Shown one piece after another: positions 25,732 through 35,003 of a stretch of DNA of 64,000 nucleotides. The DNA comes from Candidatus Saccharibacteria bacterium UBA5148. GTDB taxonomy: Bacteria > Patescibacteriota > Saccharimonadia > Saccharimonadales > UBA4665. The stretch lies in contig DHXU01000009.1 in assembly GCA_002413835.1 (NCBI GenBank), positions 227,484 to 291,483 of the forward strand, written 5' to 3'. The notes under the pieces were generated by a model, which was given only the letters and a program-made list of their open reading frames with translations, was not told where the DNA came from and ran no database searches. How positions within the stretch are numbered: position 1 is the stretch's first letter; each line of letters starts with the position of its first letter. The position numbers and the translations under genes were made by a program.

Positions 25732-28044
25732 ATGAATCCAGAAGAACAAACTAACAATACTAACAACGATGTTCCAAGGGACAACCCGGCAGGCAACGAT
25801 GCTCACGACGCTCAAAGTGGCGACAACCAAGCTGGCCAGAACCAGTCGCGTCCGCCGAGACGCCAGAACGGAGCCAATGGTTCAAATGGCCAGGGTGGTG
25901 GCAGCCGTGGTAACCGCGGCCCGCGTTCGGGCGGTGGTGGTAATGGTGAAGGCCGCCGCCCCATAAATAACAACGGTGGCACTAGCCGCGGACAGAACTT
26001 TGAGAGCAGCCGGGGCAGCGGCGGCCAGCGCATGTCCGGTGGCAGCAGTGCCAGCCGTGGTGCAGCAGTCCGGGCTCAGAAGCGCTCGCAGATGGATGCA
26101 CAGAAGATTGCCAACCAGTACCAGTCGGCTAACGTCGATGGCCCGCCCTTCAAAAACAGAGACCGCGCTAACGTGGTCGATGATCGCCCACGCCTGAAAA
26201 TCATCGGTCTCGGCGGTATGGACGGCGGTGGCTCCAAGAACATGATCCTCGTCGAATACATTAACGACGCCGTCATCCTGGACTGCGGCAACGACCTTGG
26301 TGTCGACCTGCCGGGCATCAACTACGGCATCGCTGACACGGCCTACATGGAGACCATCCGCCACAAGTTGCGGGCTTACATCATCACCCACGGTCACCTG
26401 GACCACATCGGCGGCTTGCCGCACATCGTGCCGAAGTTCCCAGCCCCGATCTATGGTTCAAAGTTCACGATCGGCCGCGTTGAAGAGATCTTTGCCAACT
26501 TCGGCTTGCCAATGCCCGAAGGCTTTGAACTTAAGACGGTCACCATGAATGAGGACACCCACGAGAAATTGAAAGTCGGTGAGTTCTTCGTCGAGCTCGT
26601 CCGTATCACGCACTCTATCCCCGGCAGTACCTGTATCGTCCTCGATACACCGGTCGGTCGGATCATCAACACCGGCGACTTCCGCTTTGACCCCAACCCG
26701 CTCGACCACGAGAAGAGTGACTATGACCGCCTGACCGAACTCGGTAACGAAGGCGTGCTGGCACTGCTCAGCGAAAGCACCACCGTCGAGCGCATGGGCC
26801 GGACGCCGAGTGAGTCGACCATCGAACAGACCTTTATTGACATTATCAGTAACGCGCCGGGCCGCATCTTTGTCGGCTTGTTCAGCACCAACATGAACCG
26901 CGTCCAGATGATCGTCAATGCCGCCGTCCACCACAACCGCAAGGTGGCGATGGATGGCCGCAGCATGGTCAGTACGCTCGAGATGGCGATCCGCCATGGT
27001 TTCATGAAAGTGCCGAAGGGCACCTTCGTGCCGATCGCCAGCGTCCCGACCATGAAAGACAGCGACGTCGTCATAGTCTGTACGGGTAGCCAGGGTGAGC
27101 CGAGTAGTGCCCTGCAGCGTATGGCCGGCGGCGAACACCGCCATATCAAGCTTAAGGAGCAGGATACCGTTATCCTGTCGAGTACGCCGATTCCAGAATC
27201 AGGCAATGATGCCCTGATCGGCCAGATGGTCGATGGTCTGACCAAAAAAGGCGTCCACGTCTTCGAAGCCCGCAACCACGAGCTGGACGGTGTCGGACCG
27301 CTGCACGTTTCCGGCCACGCCAGCCGTGACGAATATGCCGACATGATCAACATGACCAAGCCGAAGTTTTTCATCCCGATTTACGGTGCCTACCGTGTCA
27401 AGCAGCGCCACATTGAGCTGGCGATTGAGCAGGGAATACCACGGGCTAATACCTACAATGCCGAAAACGGCGAGGTCATCGCCCTGACGGCTGACAAAAT
27501 GGAGATCGAAGGCGAAGTGCCGCACGGTACGATCCTGGTCGACCAGACCGGCGCTATCGTCAGCCACGTCGTCATCAAAGACCGCGTCCTGCTGGCCGAA
27601 GAAGGTCTGGTTGCCATCGTTCTGACCGTCGACAAGCGGTCTGGTAATCTGATGACCAGCCCTGACATCATCAGCCGCGGCTTCATCTACATGCGCGACA
27701 ACGAAGACATGATGAACGGCCTCCGTGTCGAGCTAAAACGGGCAGTCCAGCAGCGTTTCAAACGCGTTGACCTCGACAGGTTCAAGGCTGAAATTAAGGA
27801 CCACGTAACGCACTACCTGTTTGAGAACACCCAGCGCAGCCCGATCATCATTCCGGTTGTCAACGTTATCGGTGGTGGAAACGGTGGTAGCGGCAATAAG
27901 AATGCCGAGGGCGGCAAACAAGGCGACGCCAAGGCGCCAGCCGGAGCCCGTTCCAAGACTGCCGAAGAAGTCGCAGCCGAGCAACAGCAGCGTTTCAATG
28001 AAATGCGCGCCCGCCTGTTGACCCAGGATGCCCGCGTCGACTAG
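25732..28044 (+). CDS. rnj: Ribonuclease J with RGG-like N-terminal tail
   Basis: A 770-residue RNase J. Residues 150-690 carry the metallo-beta-lactamase/beta-CASP nuclease core with the zinc motif THGHLDHIGG (near residue 219), STTVERMGRTPSE, SGHASRDEY and a late PIYGAYRVK. The enzyme has both endo- and 5'-3' exonuclease activity in mRNA decay and rRNA processing. Residues 1-135 are an unusual low-complexity tail of Gly, Asn, Arg and Ser with many RGG/RGN/SRG units, and the C-terminus (about 690-730) is again Gly/Lys-rich. A strong AAAGGAG Shine-Dalgarno precedes the ATG. With pnp nearby, much of the RNA-decay machinery lies in this stretch. Confidence 0.95.
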   Translation: MNPEEQTNNTNNDVPRDNPAGNDAHDAQSGDNQAGQNQSRPPRRQNGANGSNGQGGGSRGNRGPRSGGGGNGEGRRPINNNGGTSRGQNFESSRGSGGQRMSGGSSASRGAAVRAQKRSQMDAQKIANQYQSANVDGPPFKNRDRANVVDDRPRLKIIGLGGMDGGGSKNMILVEYINDAVILDCGNDLGVDLPGINYGIADTAYMETIRHKLRAYIITHGHLDHIGGLPHIVPKFPAPIYGSKFTIGRVEEIFANFGLPMPEGFELKTVTMNEDTHEKLKVGEFFVELVRITHSIPGSTCIVLDTPVGRIINTGDFRFDPNPLDHEKSDYDRLTELGNEGVLALLSESTTVERMGRTPSESTIEQTFIDIISNAPGRIFVGLFSTNMNRVQMIVNAAVHHNRKVAMDGRSMVSTLEMAIRHGFMKVPKGTFVPIASVPTMKDSDVVIVCTGSQGEPSSALQRMAGGEHRHIKLKEQDTVILSSTPIPESGNDALIGQMVDGLTKKGVHVFEARNHELDGVGPLHVSGHASRDEYADMINMTKPKFFIPIYGAYRVKQRHIELAIEQGIPRANTYNAENGEVIALTADKMEIEGEVPHGTILVDQTGAIVSHVVIKDRVLLAEEGLVAIVLTVDKRSGNLMTSPDIISRGFIYMRDNEDMMNGLRVELKRAVQQRFKRVDLDRFKAEIKDHVTHYLFENTQRSPIIIPVVNVIGGGNGGSGNKNAEGGKQGDAKAPAGARSKTAEEVAAEQQQRFNEMRARLLTQDARVD

Positions 28045-28058
28045 TTGTAACGAGCGAG

Positions 28059-28108
28059 AACATACAAATAAGAGGCGGACCATTCGGTTCGCCTCTTATT
28101 TGTATGTT
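28059..28108 (+). terminator. Long hairpin terminator after RNase J
   Basis: A 19-bp perfect stem (28059-28077 with 28090-28108) with a 12-nt loop, AT-rich at the base so that the 3' arm itself is U-rich. It lies 15 nt past the stop of the RNase J gene and ends that operon. The rest of the 290-nt gap (to 28334) holds an isolated TATACT-like box at 28190-28195 and the promoter at 28272. Confidence 0.85.
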
Positions 28109-28271
28109 GGGACAGTACAGGGCGCTGTTTCCGATATTCACATAAGAAATATGGGCATGCTACCGTCAAGGCAGTAGTACAGCTTATGTTATACTTATAA
28201 AAGCAGAATGAGCAGCGACAGGCAGGTGAACCCCGGGGATGCGCATAATAGGACAAAATATTGAAAAGTAC

Positions 28272-28299
28272 TTGCCAAATCATGAAGCTTAAGCATAAT
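28272..28299 (+). promoter_or_regulatory. Promoter of the cohesin gene cluster
   Basis: TTGCCA (28272-28277), 16-nt spacer, CATAAT (28294-28299). The context AAGCATAATAG resembles that of the box before the third cluster gene (ACATAAGCATAATAAAC, around 32800), suggesting common control. Confidence 0.5.
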
Positions 28300-28334
28300 A
28301 GTAATCAAGTTAATCTAAAACACGTGGTTCAAAA

Positions 28335-31300
28335 GTGAAGTGGATGCAGTCTCGTAAGGACATTGTCAAAAACAGTTTAGCAGTCTTTGTTGTATTGCTG
28401 GTGAGCATAATCGGAGTCAAGCTCCTGGTGAGCAGTCATGCTGCAACCGGTGCGACTTTGACTATGACGCCGTCCTCGACTTCAGTGACAGCAGGATCCA
28501 ATGTGACTGTAACAATTAACGAGGACAGCGGCACTGACCCCGTCAACAGCGTACAGGCATCCTTAAGCTACGATAGCTCACAGCTGCAATACGTCAGCAT
28601 GACGGAGGGTACGGCGTTCCCGACCATCGCCGCTAATAGCGTCGGTACGCCTGGCGTCATCCGGGTAGGTCGGGCTACACAGGGCACGCCTGTAACTGGC
28701 AGCAACGAGGTTGTCACCCTTACATTCAAGGTTCTGGCTTCTTCCGGCAGCATCGGCCTGACATACGACAAGAACTATTCATTCGTTGTGCGTAGTACTG
28801 ATAACGTCGACATCCTGAGTCTCCTGACCGGAACAACTCTTACAGTAGATGGTATCCCGACAGCTAGTGCCAGCATGACACTAAGCCCGGCAGCCGCTTC
28901 GGTTGATTCCGGTTCAACAGTCAATGTAGTCGTCCGTTCAAACAGCGGTACGGCGTCAGTAAACTCGGTACAGGCTTACATCGGGTACGATGCCGCTCAA
29001 CTGCAGTATACGGGTCTGACCGAAGGCGGAACGTTTACGAATATCGCTGCCACTGATACGGCTACAGCCGGCCGCGTCCGTATCGCACGTTCCGTACAGC
29101 CGGGCAGTGCAGGCATCACGGGTGACAACCCGGTCGTAACCTTATCATTCAAAGTTCTGGCGACATCTGGTACGGCAGCGCTGACGATTGATAAAACCCA
29201 GTCATTCGTTGTCTCCAGCACGACAAATACTAACATACTCAGCACGGTCGCCGGCAGCACCTATACAGTAACTTCCGTACCGGGCGCTGGATCAGCTACT
29301 TTCTCAATGACTCCGAGCACGGGGACATATGCCCAGGCTGCAACTATCTCCGTTGTTATCAAGGCAACCAGCACAGCTGCCCTGACGACCGCCCAGGCAA
29401 CCATTGTCTATCCGGCCAGCCAGTTGCAGTTTGTTAACACAACCGAAGGCACTGTCTTTACGACGGCGCAGCGGACAAACACTGCCACCAGCGGTGTGGT
29501 TGATATTATTCGCAGTATCCCTGGGGGAAATGCTGGCGTAACTGGCACAAATCCTGTTATTACCCTAAACTTCAAAGTAATCGGTACCAACGGAACTGCA
29601 CCTTTGACATATGGTCAAAGCTCGGCACTGTTCGATGATTCCGGTACCGGCGCCAACATCCTGAACCTTGCCAATTCAGCGGCTGCCAACTACACGATTG
29701 CAACAACAACCTGTGCTACCACGCCGAGTACTCCCGGCACGCCAACTCGCAGCGCCAGCAACTACACGACAATCTCTCTGTCCTGGACTGCCAGCACAGC
29801 CGGCACTGGTTGTACGATGGCCGGTTATCACGTCTTACGGAACGGAGTGTCTGTCGGTGACGTTACCGCAGGCACAAACTTTACTGACATCGGCCTGTCT
29901 GCCAGCAGCAGCTACAGCTACGCAGTCCAGGCCTTTGATACGGCAGGTAACACCTCGACTACGAGTACTGCAGCAACTCTAGTTACCAAAGCTGATGATA
30001 TGGCGCCGACGACTCCTGTCGGAGTTACCGCCGCAGCTCCTGATGCTGTCAGCGTTGACCTGGCCTGGAACCCAAGCACTGACTTCCCGAACCCCGGTGG
30101 TGTAGGCATCAATGGATACCGAATTTACCGCAACGGTGCCACTGTCGCGACCTACTCGACGGGTACTGGCGCGAGCTACACCGACACTAATGTTTCTGCC
30201 AACACGACCTACAGCTACACGGTCACTGCCTTCGATAAACTGGGTAACGAAAGCTCACCATCAAATATCGCATCAGCCACCACCCAGCCACCACCCGTAA
30301 CCTGTACTGGTGTTCCCTCAACGCCAGCTGGCCTGACTTCCGGAACGAGCACGATAACTACAACCAATCTCTCATGGGCCGCAAGCACTGCCAGCACCGG
30401 TTGTACGCTCGCTGGCTACCACGTATTCCGTAATTCTCTTCCTGTCGCTACAGTCACCGGAACCAGCAACCAGGATACTGGCCTGGCTGCCAACACCAGC
30501 TACACCTATACGGTACAAGCCTACGATACGAGCGGCCACAACTCATTACTCAGCACGGCCAAGACTATCGTTACCGCAAGCGATACCTCAGCCCCGAGTG
30601 CTCCAAGCAACGTCACTGCAACCGCCATCTCACCTGGCCAGGTCAACCTCGCCTGGGTTGGAAGCACCGATAACGTCGCTGTTACCGCTTACAAGATTTA
30701 CCGCGGCGGAACATTGCTGACACCAACATCTCCAGCTGCCCGTAGTTTCAATGACACGACTGTCACCGAAAACACAGATTACACCTACACCGTATCGGCA
30801 GTCGATCTCGCCGGCAACGAAAGTGCCAAGACGATTGCATTACCGAACCCAGTTCACACGCCATCGTCATCAGATACACAGGCTCCGACCGTACCATCCG
30901 GCCTGCGAGCACCGACAGTGACCACTTCATCGGTCATCCTTGCCTGGAATGCCAGCACCGATAACGTCGCAGTCAGTGGCTATCATGTCTACCGGGCAGG
31001 TGTGCTCCTGGGTGACGCAACAGGACTGTCATACAGCAATACTGGCCTGACCGCCGATACTACCTATACCTACACCGTCAAGGCCTTCGACGCCAGTGGC
31101 AATACCTCGGCTGCTTCAGTTACGCTATCGGTCACGACTTCCAAGCTTGCCGGCTGCATCGTCGGCGACGTCAACTGTAACGGTGTGGTTGACACCTTCG
31201 ACCTCTCGATCATGATGACTCACTGGCAAGTGCCAGGCGTTGTGCCTAAGTATGGTGATGGTGATATAAACCTTGATGGAAAAGTAGATACAACCGATCT

Positions 31301-31337
31301 TTCGATCTTGCTAAGCCACCTAGGAGATAGAGCATGA
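28335..31337 (+). CDS. Secreted scaffoldin-like protein: three cohesins, five Fn3 domains, dockerin
   Basis: A 1000-residue exported protein. A signal peptide or anchor ends in SSHA-A (residue 36). Three cohesin-like beta-sandwich domains follow, at about 38-172, 178-312 and 320-455, each with the YDxxxLQYV...TEG...F and V.TL.FKVLA pattern of family PF00963. Five Fn3 domains lie at about 462-551, 557-650, 659-748, 753-838 and 850-935. A dockerin (942-1000) has calcium loops D945-D956 (Asn at the fifth position, 949) and D977-D988. Having both cohesins and a dockerin, it can in principle receive dockerin proteins and itself dock on another cohesin. GTG 28335 or ATG 28344 is the start; no Shine-Dalgarno is seen. 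Its end overlaps the next gene by 4 nt. Confidence 0.88.
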   Translation: MKWMQSRKDIVKNSLAVFVVLLVSIIGVKLLVSSHAATGATLTMTPSSTSVTAGSNVTVTINEDSGTDPVNSVQASLSYDSSQLQYVSMTEGTAFPTIAANSVGTPGVIRVGRATQGTPVTGSNEVVTLTFKVLASSGSIGLTYDKNYSFVVRSTDNVDILSLLTGTTLTVDGIPTASASMTLSPAAASVDSGSTVNVVVRSNSGTASVNSVQAYIGYDAAQLQYTGLTEGGTFTNIAATDTATAGRVRIARSVQPGSAGITGDNPVVTLSFKVLATSGTAALTIDKTQSFVVSSTTNTNILSTVAGSTYTVTSVPGAGSATFSMTPSTGTYAQAATISVVIKATSTAALTTAQATIVYPASQLQFVNTTEGTVFTTAQRTNTATSGVVDIIRSIPGGNAGVTGTNPVITLNFKVIGTNGTAPLTYGQSSALFDDSGTGANILNLANSAAANYTIATTTCATTPSTPGTPTRSASNYTTISLSWTASTAGTGCTMAGYHVLRNGVSVGDVTAGTNFTDIGLSASSSYSYAVQAFDTAGNTSTTSTAATLVTKADDMAPTTPVGVTAAAPDAVSVDLAWNPSTDFPNPGGVGINGYRIYRNGATVATYSTGTGASYTDTNVSANTTYSYTVTAFDKLGNESSPSNIASATTQPPPVTCTGVPSTPAGLTSGTSTITTTNLSWAASTASTGCTLAGYHVFRNSLPVATVTGTSNQDTGLAANTSYTYTVQAYDTSGHNSLLSTAKTIVTASDTSAPSAPSNVTATAISPGQVNLAWVGSTDNVAVTAYKIYRGGTLLTPTSPAARSFNDTTVTENTDYTYTVSAVDLAGNESAKTIALPNPVHTPSSSDTQAPTVPSGLRAPTVTTSSVILAWNASTDNVAVSGYHVYRAGVLLGDATGLSYSNTGLTADTTYTYTVKAFDASGNTSAASVTLSVTTSKLAGCIVGDVNCNGVVDTFDLSIMMTHWQVPGVVPKYGDGDINLDGKVDTTDLSILLSHLGDRA

Positions 31338-32722
31338 AACTAACACAAATTACCTTAGCCCAGATCAAGCGTATGCAGGCTTTCACTCCCGTCCTGGTTG
31401 TCGGCGTACTGATGCTGACAGGTGCGATAATCTACAACCTCAATGCCCATGCTGCGACAGCTGGCTTCACGCTATCTTCCAGTACATCGACATACAAGGT
31501 AGGTGATACGTTCGACGTTGCAGTTTACGAAGATTCGGGAACTGCTTGTGTCAACGTCGTTGAAGCAGACTTGTCGTACCCAGCTAACCTACTACAATAC
31601 AATTCAGCCAGCGCCACTGGTAGTAAGTTTGAAGCTGTTGCGCCATCGACCTCAGGTAACGGTAAGGTCTCGATCGTGCAGTACACTCCCCGCAAGGAAT
31701 GCGCCAGCGGTGCCACGGCTACGTCCGGCGTCAGCGGCAACCAGCTGATTGGCAATGTCTCCTTCACAGTTCTGGCGACCGGTACGGCACCACTCAACTT
31801 CGAGGATACGACTATTGCTATCAGCAGCTCCGACAACAAGACTAATGTTTCGCCGAACAGCGCAGGCAAGAGCTTTACGCTGACTGAAGCTTCAGTTACT
31901 CAGCCTCCGCCGCCACCAGCACCAAATCCCGCACCGAAGCCAGCACCGGCACCTCATGTCATCACAGTTACTCCAAGCCACACGAATACATCGACTCAGC
32001 TGACCGATAATGATGTCATCCAGACAGAAACCCCGATAGACATCAATCCATTCCCGATTCAGCCTGACGGTATCAACCGGATTGAATATTACCTTGATGG
32101 CAAGCTTGTAGCTACCGTCAAGACTGCGCCCTACACCTACCATCTCGATACGACGAAACTGCTGAACGGGAAGTACAAATTAACGATGAAGACCTACTAC
32201 TTGAACGGTCAGACCAAGTCAGTTAGTCAAACTATCATTGTCAATAATCCATTTGGCTGGAGTCAGGTCAAACTGCGCATGCAGAAGTTCGCCTGGCTGA
32301 TCATCCTGCTCATCATCCTGCTTGGTGCGGCTATCGCAGCATGGATAATTCACAAGCGCGGAAGCGGTCCAGAAAACTACTACGGTGACGGCCAGTCTGG
32401 CAGTAACGATCATTTTACCCTCGACGAAGGAGTAGTAGTCAGTCCGTCAGAACCAGCCGATAAGAAATTAGCCGATGCCAATAGCTATAATCACTCTGCC
32501 AGCTTTCAGCCGCTTCATGATGAGGTCGTAATGCCAACTGCTCAACAATCCCAGACAATCTCGCACTCGTTTGAACCAGCCAGCACCTTTAGCCCGGTCT
32601 CAGGTACAGGACACGGCACGGCAGTCAGCTCTAATAGTTCATCAGCCGCTTCGAACACTCCGCCTTCAGCCGAATATACACCGAATATCATTCAGCCTAC
32701 CCAGCCACCAACTTCGGCGTAA
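31334..32722 (+). CDS. Membrane-anchored cohesin protein (one cohesin, Ig-like domain)
   Basis: The 462-residue protein has an N-terminal signal segment ending NAHA-A (about residue 41), one cohesin-like domain (43-190), a Pro/Ala linker (about 192-212), a bacterial Ig-like domain (about 213-305, with IEYYLDGKLVATVKTAPYTY), a transmembrane helix (about 322-343) and a 119-residue Ser/Pro/Gln-rich tail starting HKRGSG. If the signal is cleaved, the cohesin faces outward and the tail lies in the cytoplasm, like an anchoring scaffoldin. It starts at an ATGA overlap with the preceding scaffoldin, so the two are made together. The cohesin has two extra cysteines (about residues 72 and 112) and is the most divergent of the six. 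Confidence 0.85.
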   Translation: MKLTQITLAQIKRMQAFTPVLVVGVLMLTGAIIYNLNAHAATAGFTLSSSTSTYKVGDTFDVAVYEDSGTACVNVVEADLSYPANLLQYNSASATGSKFEAVAPSTSGNGKVSIVQYTPRKECASGATATSGVSGNQLIGNVSFTVLATGTAPLNFEDTTIAISSSDNKTNVSPNSAGKSFTLTEASVTQPPPPPAPNPAPKPAPAPHVITVTPSHTNTSTQLTDNDVIQTETPIDINPFPIQPDGINRIEYYLDGKLVATVKTAPYTYHLDTTKLLNGKYKLTMKTYYLNGQTKSVSQTIIVNNPFGWSQVKLRMQKFAWLIILLIILLGAAIAAWIIHKRGSGPENYYGDGQSGSNDHFTLDEGVVVSPSEPADKKLADANSYNHSASFQPLHDEVVMPTAQQSQTISHSFEPASTFSPVSGTGHGTAVSSNSSSAASNTPPSAEYTPNIIQPTQPPTSA

Positions 32723-32831
32723 TAAGCTACGCCACTCAGCAATGTAGTGCCTGAAGCATGTTGCTTGTCTACTTGGGTTGTCACCGTACATGTGCTAACA
32801 TAAGCATAATAAACAGAGGAATTTTGACGGA

Positions 32832-34952
32832 ATGACAAAAAGTATCGGACTACACCACAGAGGCTTCAGGTCTGTCCTGTCTTTTGTAGTTGCACTACTT
32901 CTGATTGGCTCTATAAGCTACCTGGGTATCCGTACCTATCAGGCCAGCCATGCCGCATCGGGCGCATCTATCTATGTCAGTCCTGATACCGCAACCGTCG
33001 CCAATGGGTCAACGCTATCTGTAACGATACGTGAAAACAGCGGTACTGATTCTGTTAATAGCGTCCAGGCATCGCTGAATTACGACAGCAATAAGCTGCA
33101 ATATGTCAGTATCACGGAAGGCGATTCTTTCCCGGTCATTGCAGCCAACAGCACCGGTACTCCTGGCGTCATACGCGTCGGCCGCGGTAATTCCGACGGC
33201 TCAGTTACTGGTGACAAGCCAATCGTAACCATTAACTTCAAAGTTATTGGAAGCTCTGGCGATGCAGCAATAAATGTGGACAAGGCGTACTCGTTGCTTG
33301 TCAGAAGTGTAGATAACCAGGATATTCTGCAAAACGTCGGCAGTGGCAACTACACAATCTCATCCGATACAGGCAATATCTCGACCAAGCCAATCATGTA
33401 CATCACCCCAGCCAGTTCGTCGTATCTGGCTGGCGCAACCGTTGCCGCGACTGTCAGGCTGAACTCCTACACTGCCAGCGTTACGACAATCGAAGCGGCC
33501 ATCAAGTATCCGACAGATAAGCTGCAGTATGTCAGCGTTACCGAAGGTGGGATATACGCCACCCAACAGCGTACCAACAATGCAAACGGTGTTGTTGACA
33601 TAATCCGCGGTATTGCCGGTGGATCGAATGGCATCAACGGTGATAACCCAGTTGTGACTATCAACTTTATAGCCATAGCCAGCGGTTCTGCGGCGCTGAC
33701 ATTCGCTGGCGCATCTTCGGCTTATGACAACTCGGGTACAGGCGCAAATATTCTCAATATTGCCGGATCTACAGGATCAACCTACACATTGTCGGCAGCC
33801 GATGGCACAACGCCGCCACCGACAAATGAGGACCCACCGCCCGTAAGCGACGCAAACAATAATGATCAGCCGGCAGGAGATGTCACACCGCCATCCAACG
33901 CTGTGAAAGTGGCGACGACGAAGCATAGCGGCAGTGTGTCGCTAACGACAGCCAAAGACGGCTCTGTCCTGACTGAGCTTAGTGGCAAGGTGGACCTCAC
34001 TCCGGTTATCGATTACGAGCTACTTGCCAGGAATCCGAATGAGTCCATCACTAAAGTTGAATATTATATCGACGGCAAGCTTATCTCCACCCAGCAGACT
34101 GCTCCCTACAAATTCACCTTTGACACCAATAGCCTTCGCAACGGTCAATATTCCATGGTAATCAAAACCTACTATAGCAGCGGAACTGTTGATACCCGGG
34201 CTGACAAGATTCTGATCAACAACAAGGTCACGCTGGCATACGTCATGCGCCACTATACGGTTAATATTGGTATTGTCATAGCTGTTCTGGCTTTGCTGGC
34301 TCTCATTCTCTGGAAACTGGTCATTCCCAGGGCTGCAGCCAAGCATGCCCGGGATGCGAGCTATGACCACGATGTACTCTATGGATTTTCAGGTGGAGCA
34401 GTAAATGACGGCGGCCTCGGTGGTCCAGTTGCCGGCGATCCCACAGTGATCTCCCCGAGTTCAGCTCCAGACAGTTCCAGCACAGATGTAAACGTCACCG
34501 GACCGCCATTGCAGACCTCAACTGCTGCCATGACGACATCGGCCTTACCTATGACTGGCGCCGAGCAACCGGTTTCATCCGAACCTCAGATCATCCAGTC
34601 CACTCCGGTTGCCCCAGCAGGGCAGACTTCACCCATACTCACCCCAACGGCTATCACATCGACACCGACTGCACCTGCCGCCCGGACGATCTCCGTCACG
34701 ACTCCGATTGAAGTCATAACACCGTCCTTGCATGGTTCGATGTCAGCAGCGCCAGCTCCAAGCCCTACGAACCGACCACCAGCAGTACCCGGGACTTCCA
34801 TAACCGACTACCAATTCCAGCCCTCCCGCCCGGCCGTAACTGTTCCGGTCACATCTGTGCCCTCGGCCGGCTCGATCATCAGTCCATCTATACAAACGTT
34901 CCGGCCTGATATCAGCCCATCGCCTCAAACGTTTCCGCCGCAGCACACGTAG
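32832..34952 (+). CDS. Membrane-anchored cohesin protein (two cohesins, Ig-like domain)
   Basis: A 706-residue protein built like its neighbour. The signal ends QASHA-A (about residue 41). Cohesin-like domains lie at about 42-175 and 185-330, then a Pro/Asn/Asp linker, an Ig-like domain (about 375-465, with VEYYIDGKLISTQQTAPYKF), a transmembrane helix (about 478-498) and a long Pro/Ser/Thr-rich tail of about 205 residues. Its first cohesin is closest to cohesin 1 of the 1000-residue scaffoldin, its second to cohesin 3, so the array was copied as types. AGAGGA lies 11 nt before the ATG. The tail is presumably cytoplasmic and disordered; its role is unknown. Confidence 0.85.
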   Translation: MTKSIGLHHRGFRSVLSFVVALLLIGSISYLGIRTYQASHAASGASIYVSPDTATVANGSTLSVTIRENSGTDSVNSVQASLNYDSNKLQYVSITEGDSFPVIAANSTGTPGVIRVGRGNSDGSVTGDKPIVTINFKVIGSSGDAAINVDKAYSLLVRSVDNQDILQNVGSGNYTISSDTGNISTKPIMYITPASSSYLAGATVAATVRLNSYTASVTTIEAAIKYPTDKLQYVSVTEGGIYATQQRTNNANGVVDIIRGIAGGSNGINGDNPVVTINFIAIASGSAALTFAGASSAYDNSGTGANILNIAGSTGSTYTLSAADGTTPPPTNEDPPPVSDANNNDQPAGDVTPPSNAVKVATTKHSGSVSLTTAKDGSVLTELSGKVDLTPVIDYELLARNPNESITKVEYYIDGKLISTQQTAPYKFTFDTNSLRNGQYSMVIKTYYSSGTVDTRADKILINNKVTLAYVMRHYTVNIGIVIAVLALLALILWKLVIPRAAAKHARDASYDHDVLYGFSGGAVNDGGLGGPVAGDPTVISPSSAPDSSSTDVNVTGPPLQTSTAAMTTSALPMTGAEQPVSSEPQIIQSTPVAPAGQTSPILTPTAITSTPTAPAARTISVTTPIEVITPSLHGSMSAAPAPSPTNRPPAVPGTSITDYQFQPSRPAVTVPVTSVPSAGSIISPSIQTFRPDISPSPQTFPPQHT

Positions 34953-34968
34953 CCTCCATAGCCATTCA

Positions 34969-34997
34969 TTGACATAAGCATGATAATTTGCTATAGT
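34969..34997 (+). promoter_or_regulatory. Leaderless-type promoter
   Basis: TTGACA (34969-34974), 17-nt spacer, TATAGT (34992-34997), ending 6 nt before the ATG at 35004. Transcription should begin at or next to the start codon. Confidence 0.75.
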
Positions 34998-35003
34998 AGT
35001 GCT

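Noticed and set aside
26458..27374. Long minus-strand frames inside the RNase J gene
   Set aside because: They run against a clearly conserved nuclease domain and show no start signals; high G+C at third positions explains the lack of stops.
28208..28264. 18-codon frame after a TATACT box in the RNase J to scaffoldin gap
   Set aside because: Too short, no Shine-Dalgarno, and the box is 12 nt away; it could equally mark an unrelated short transcript.
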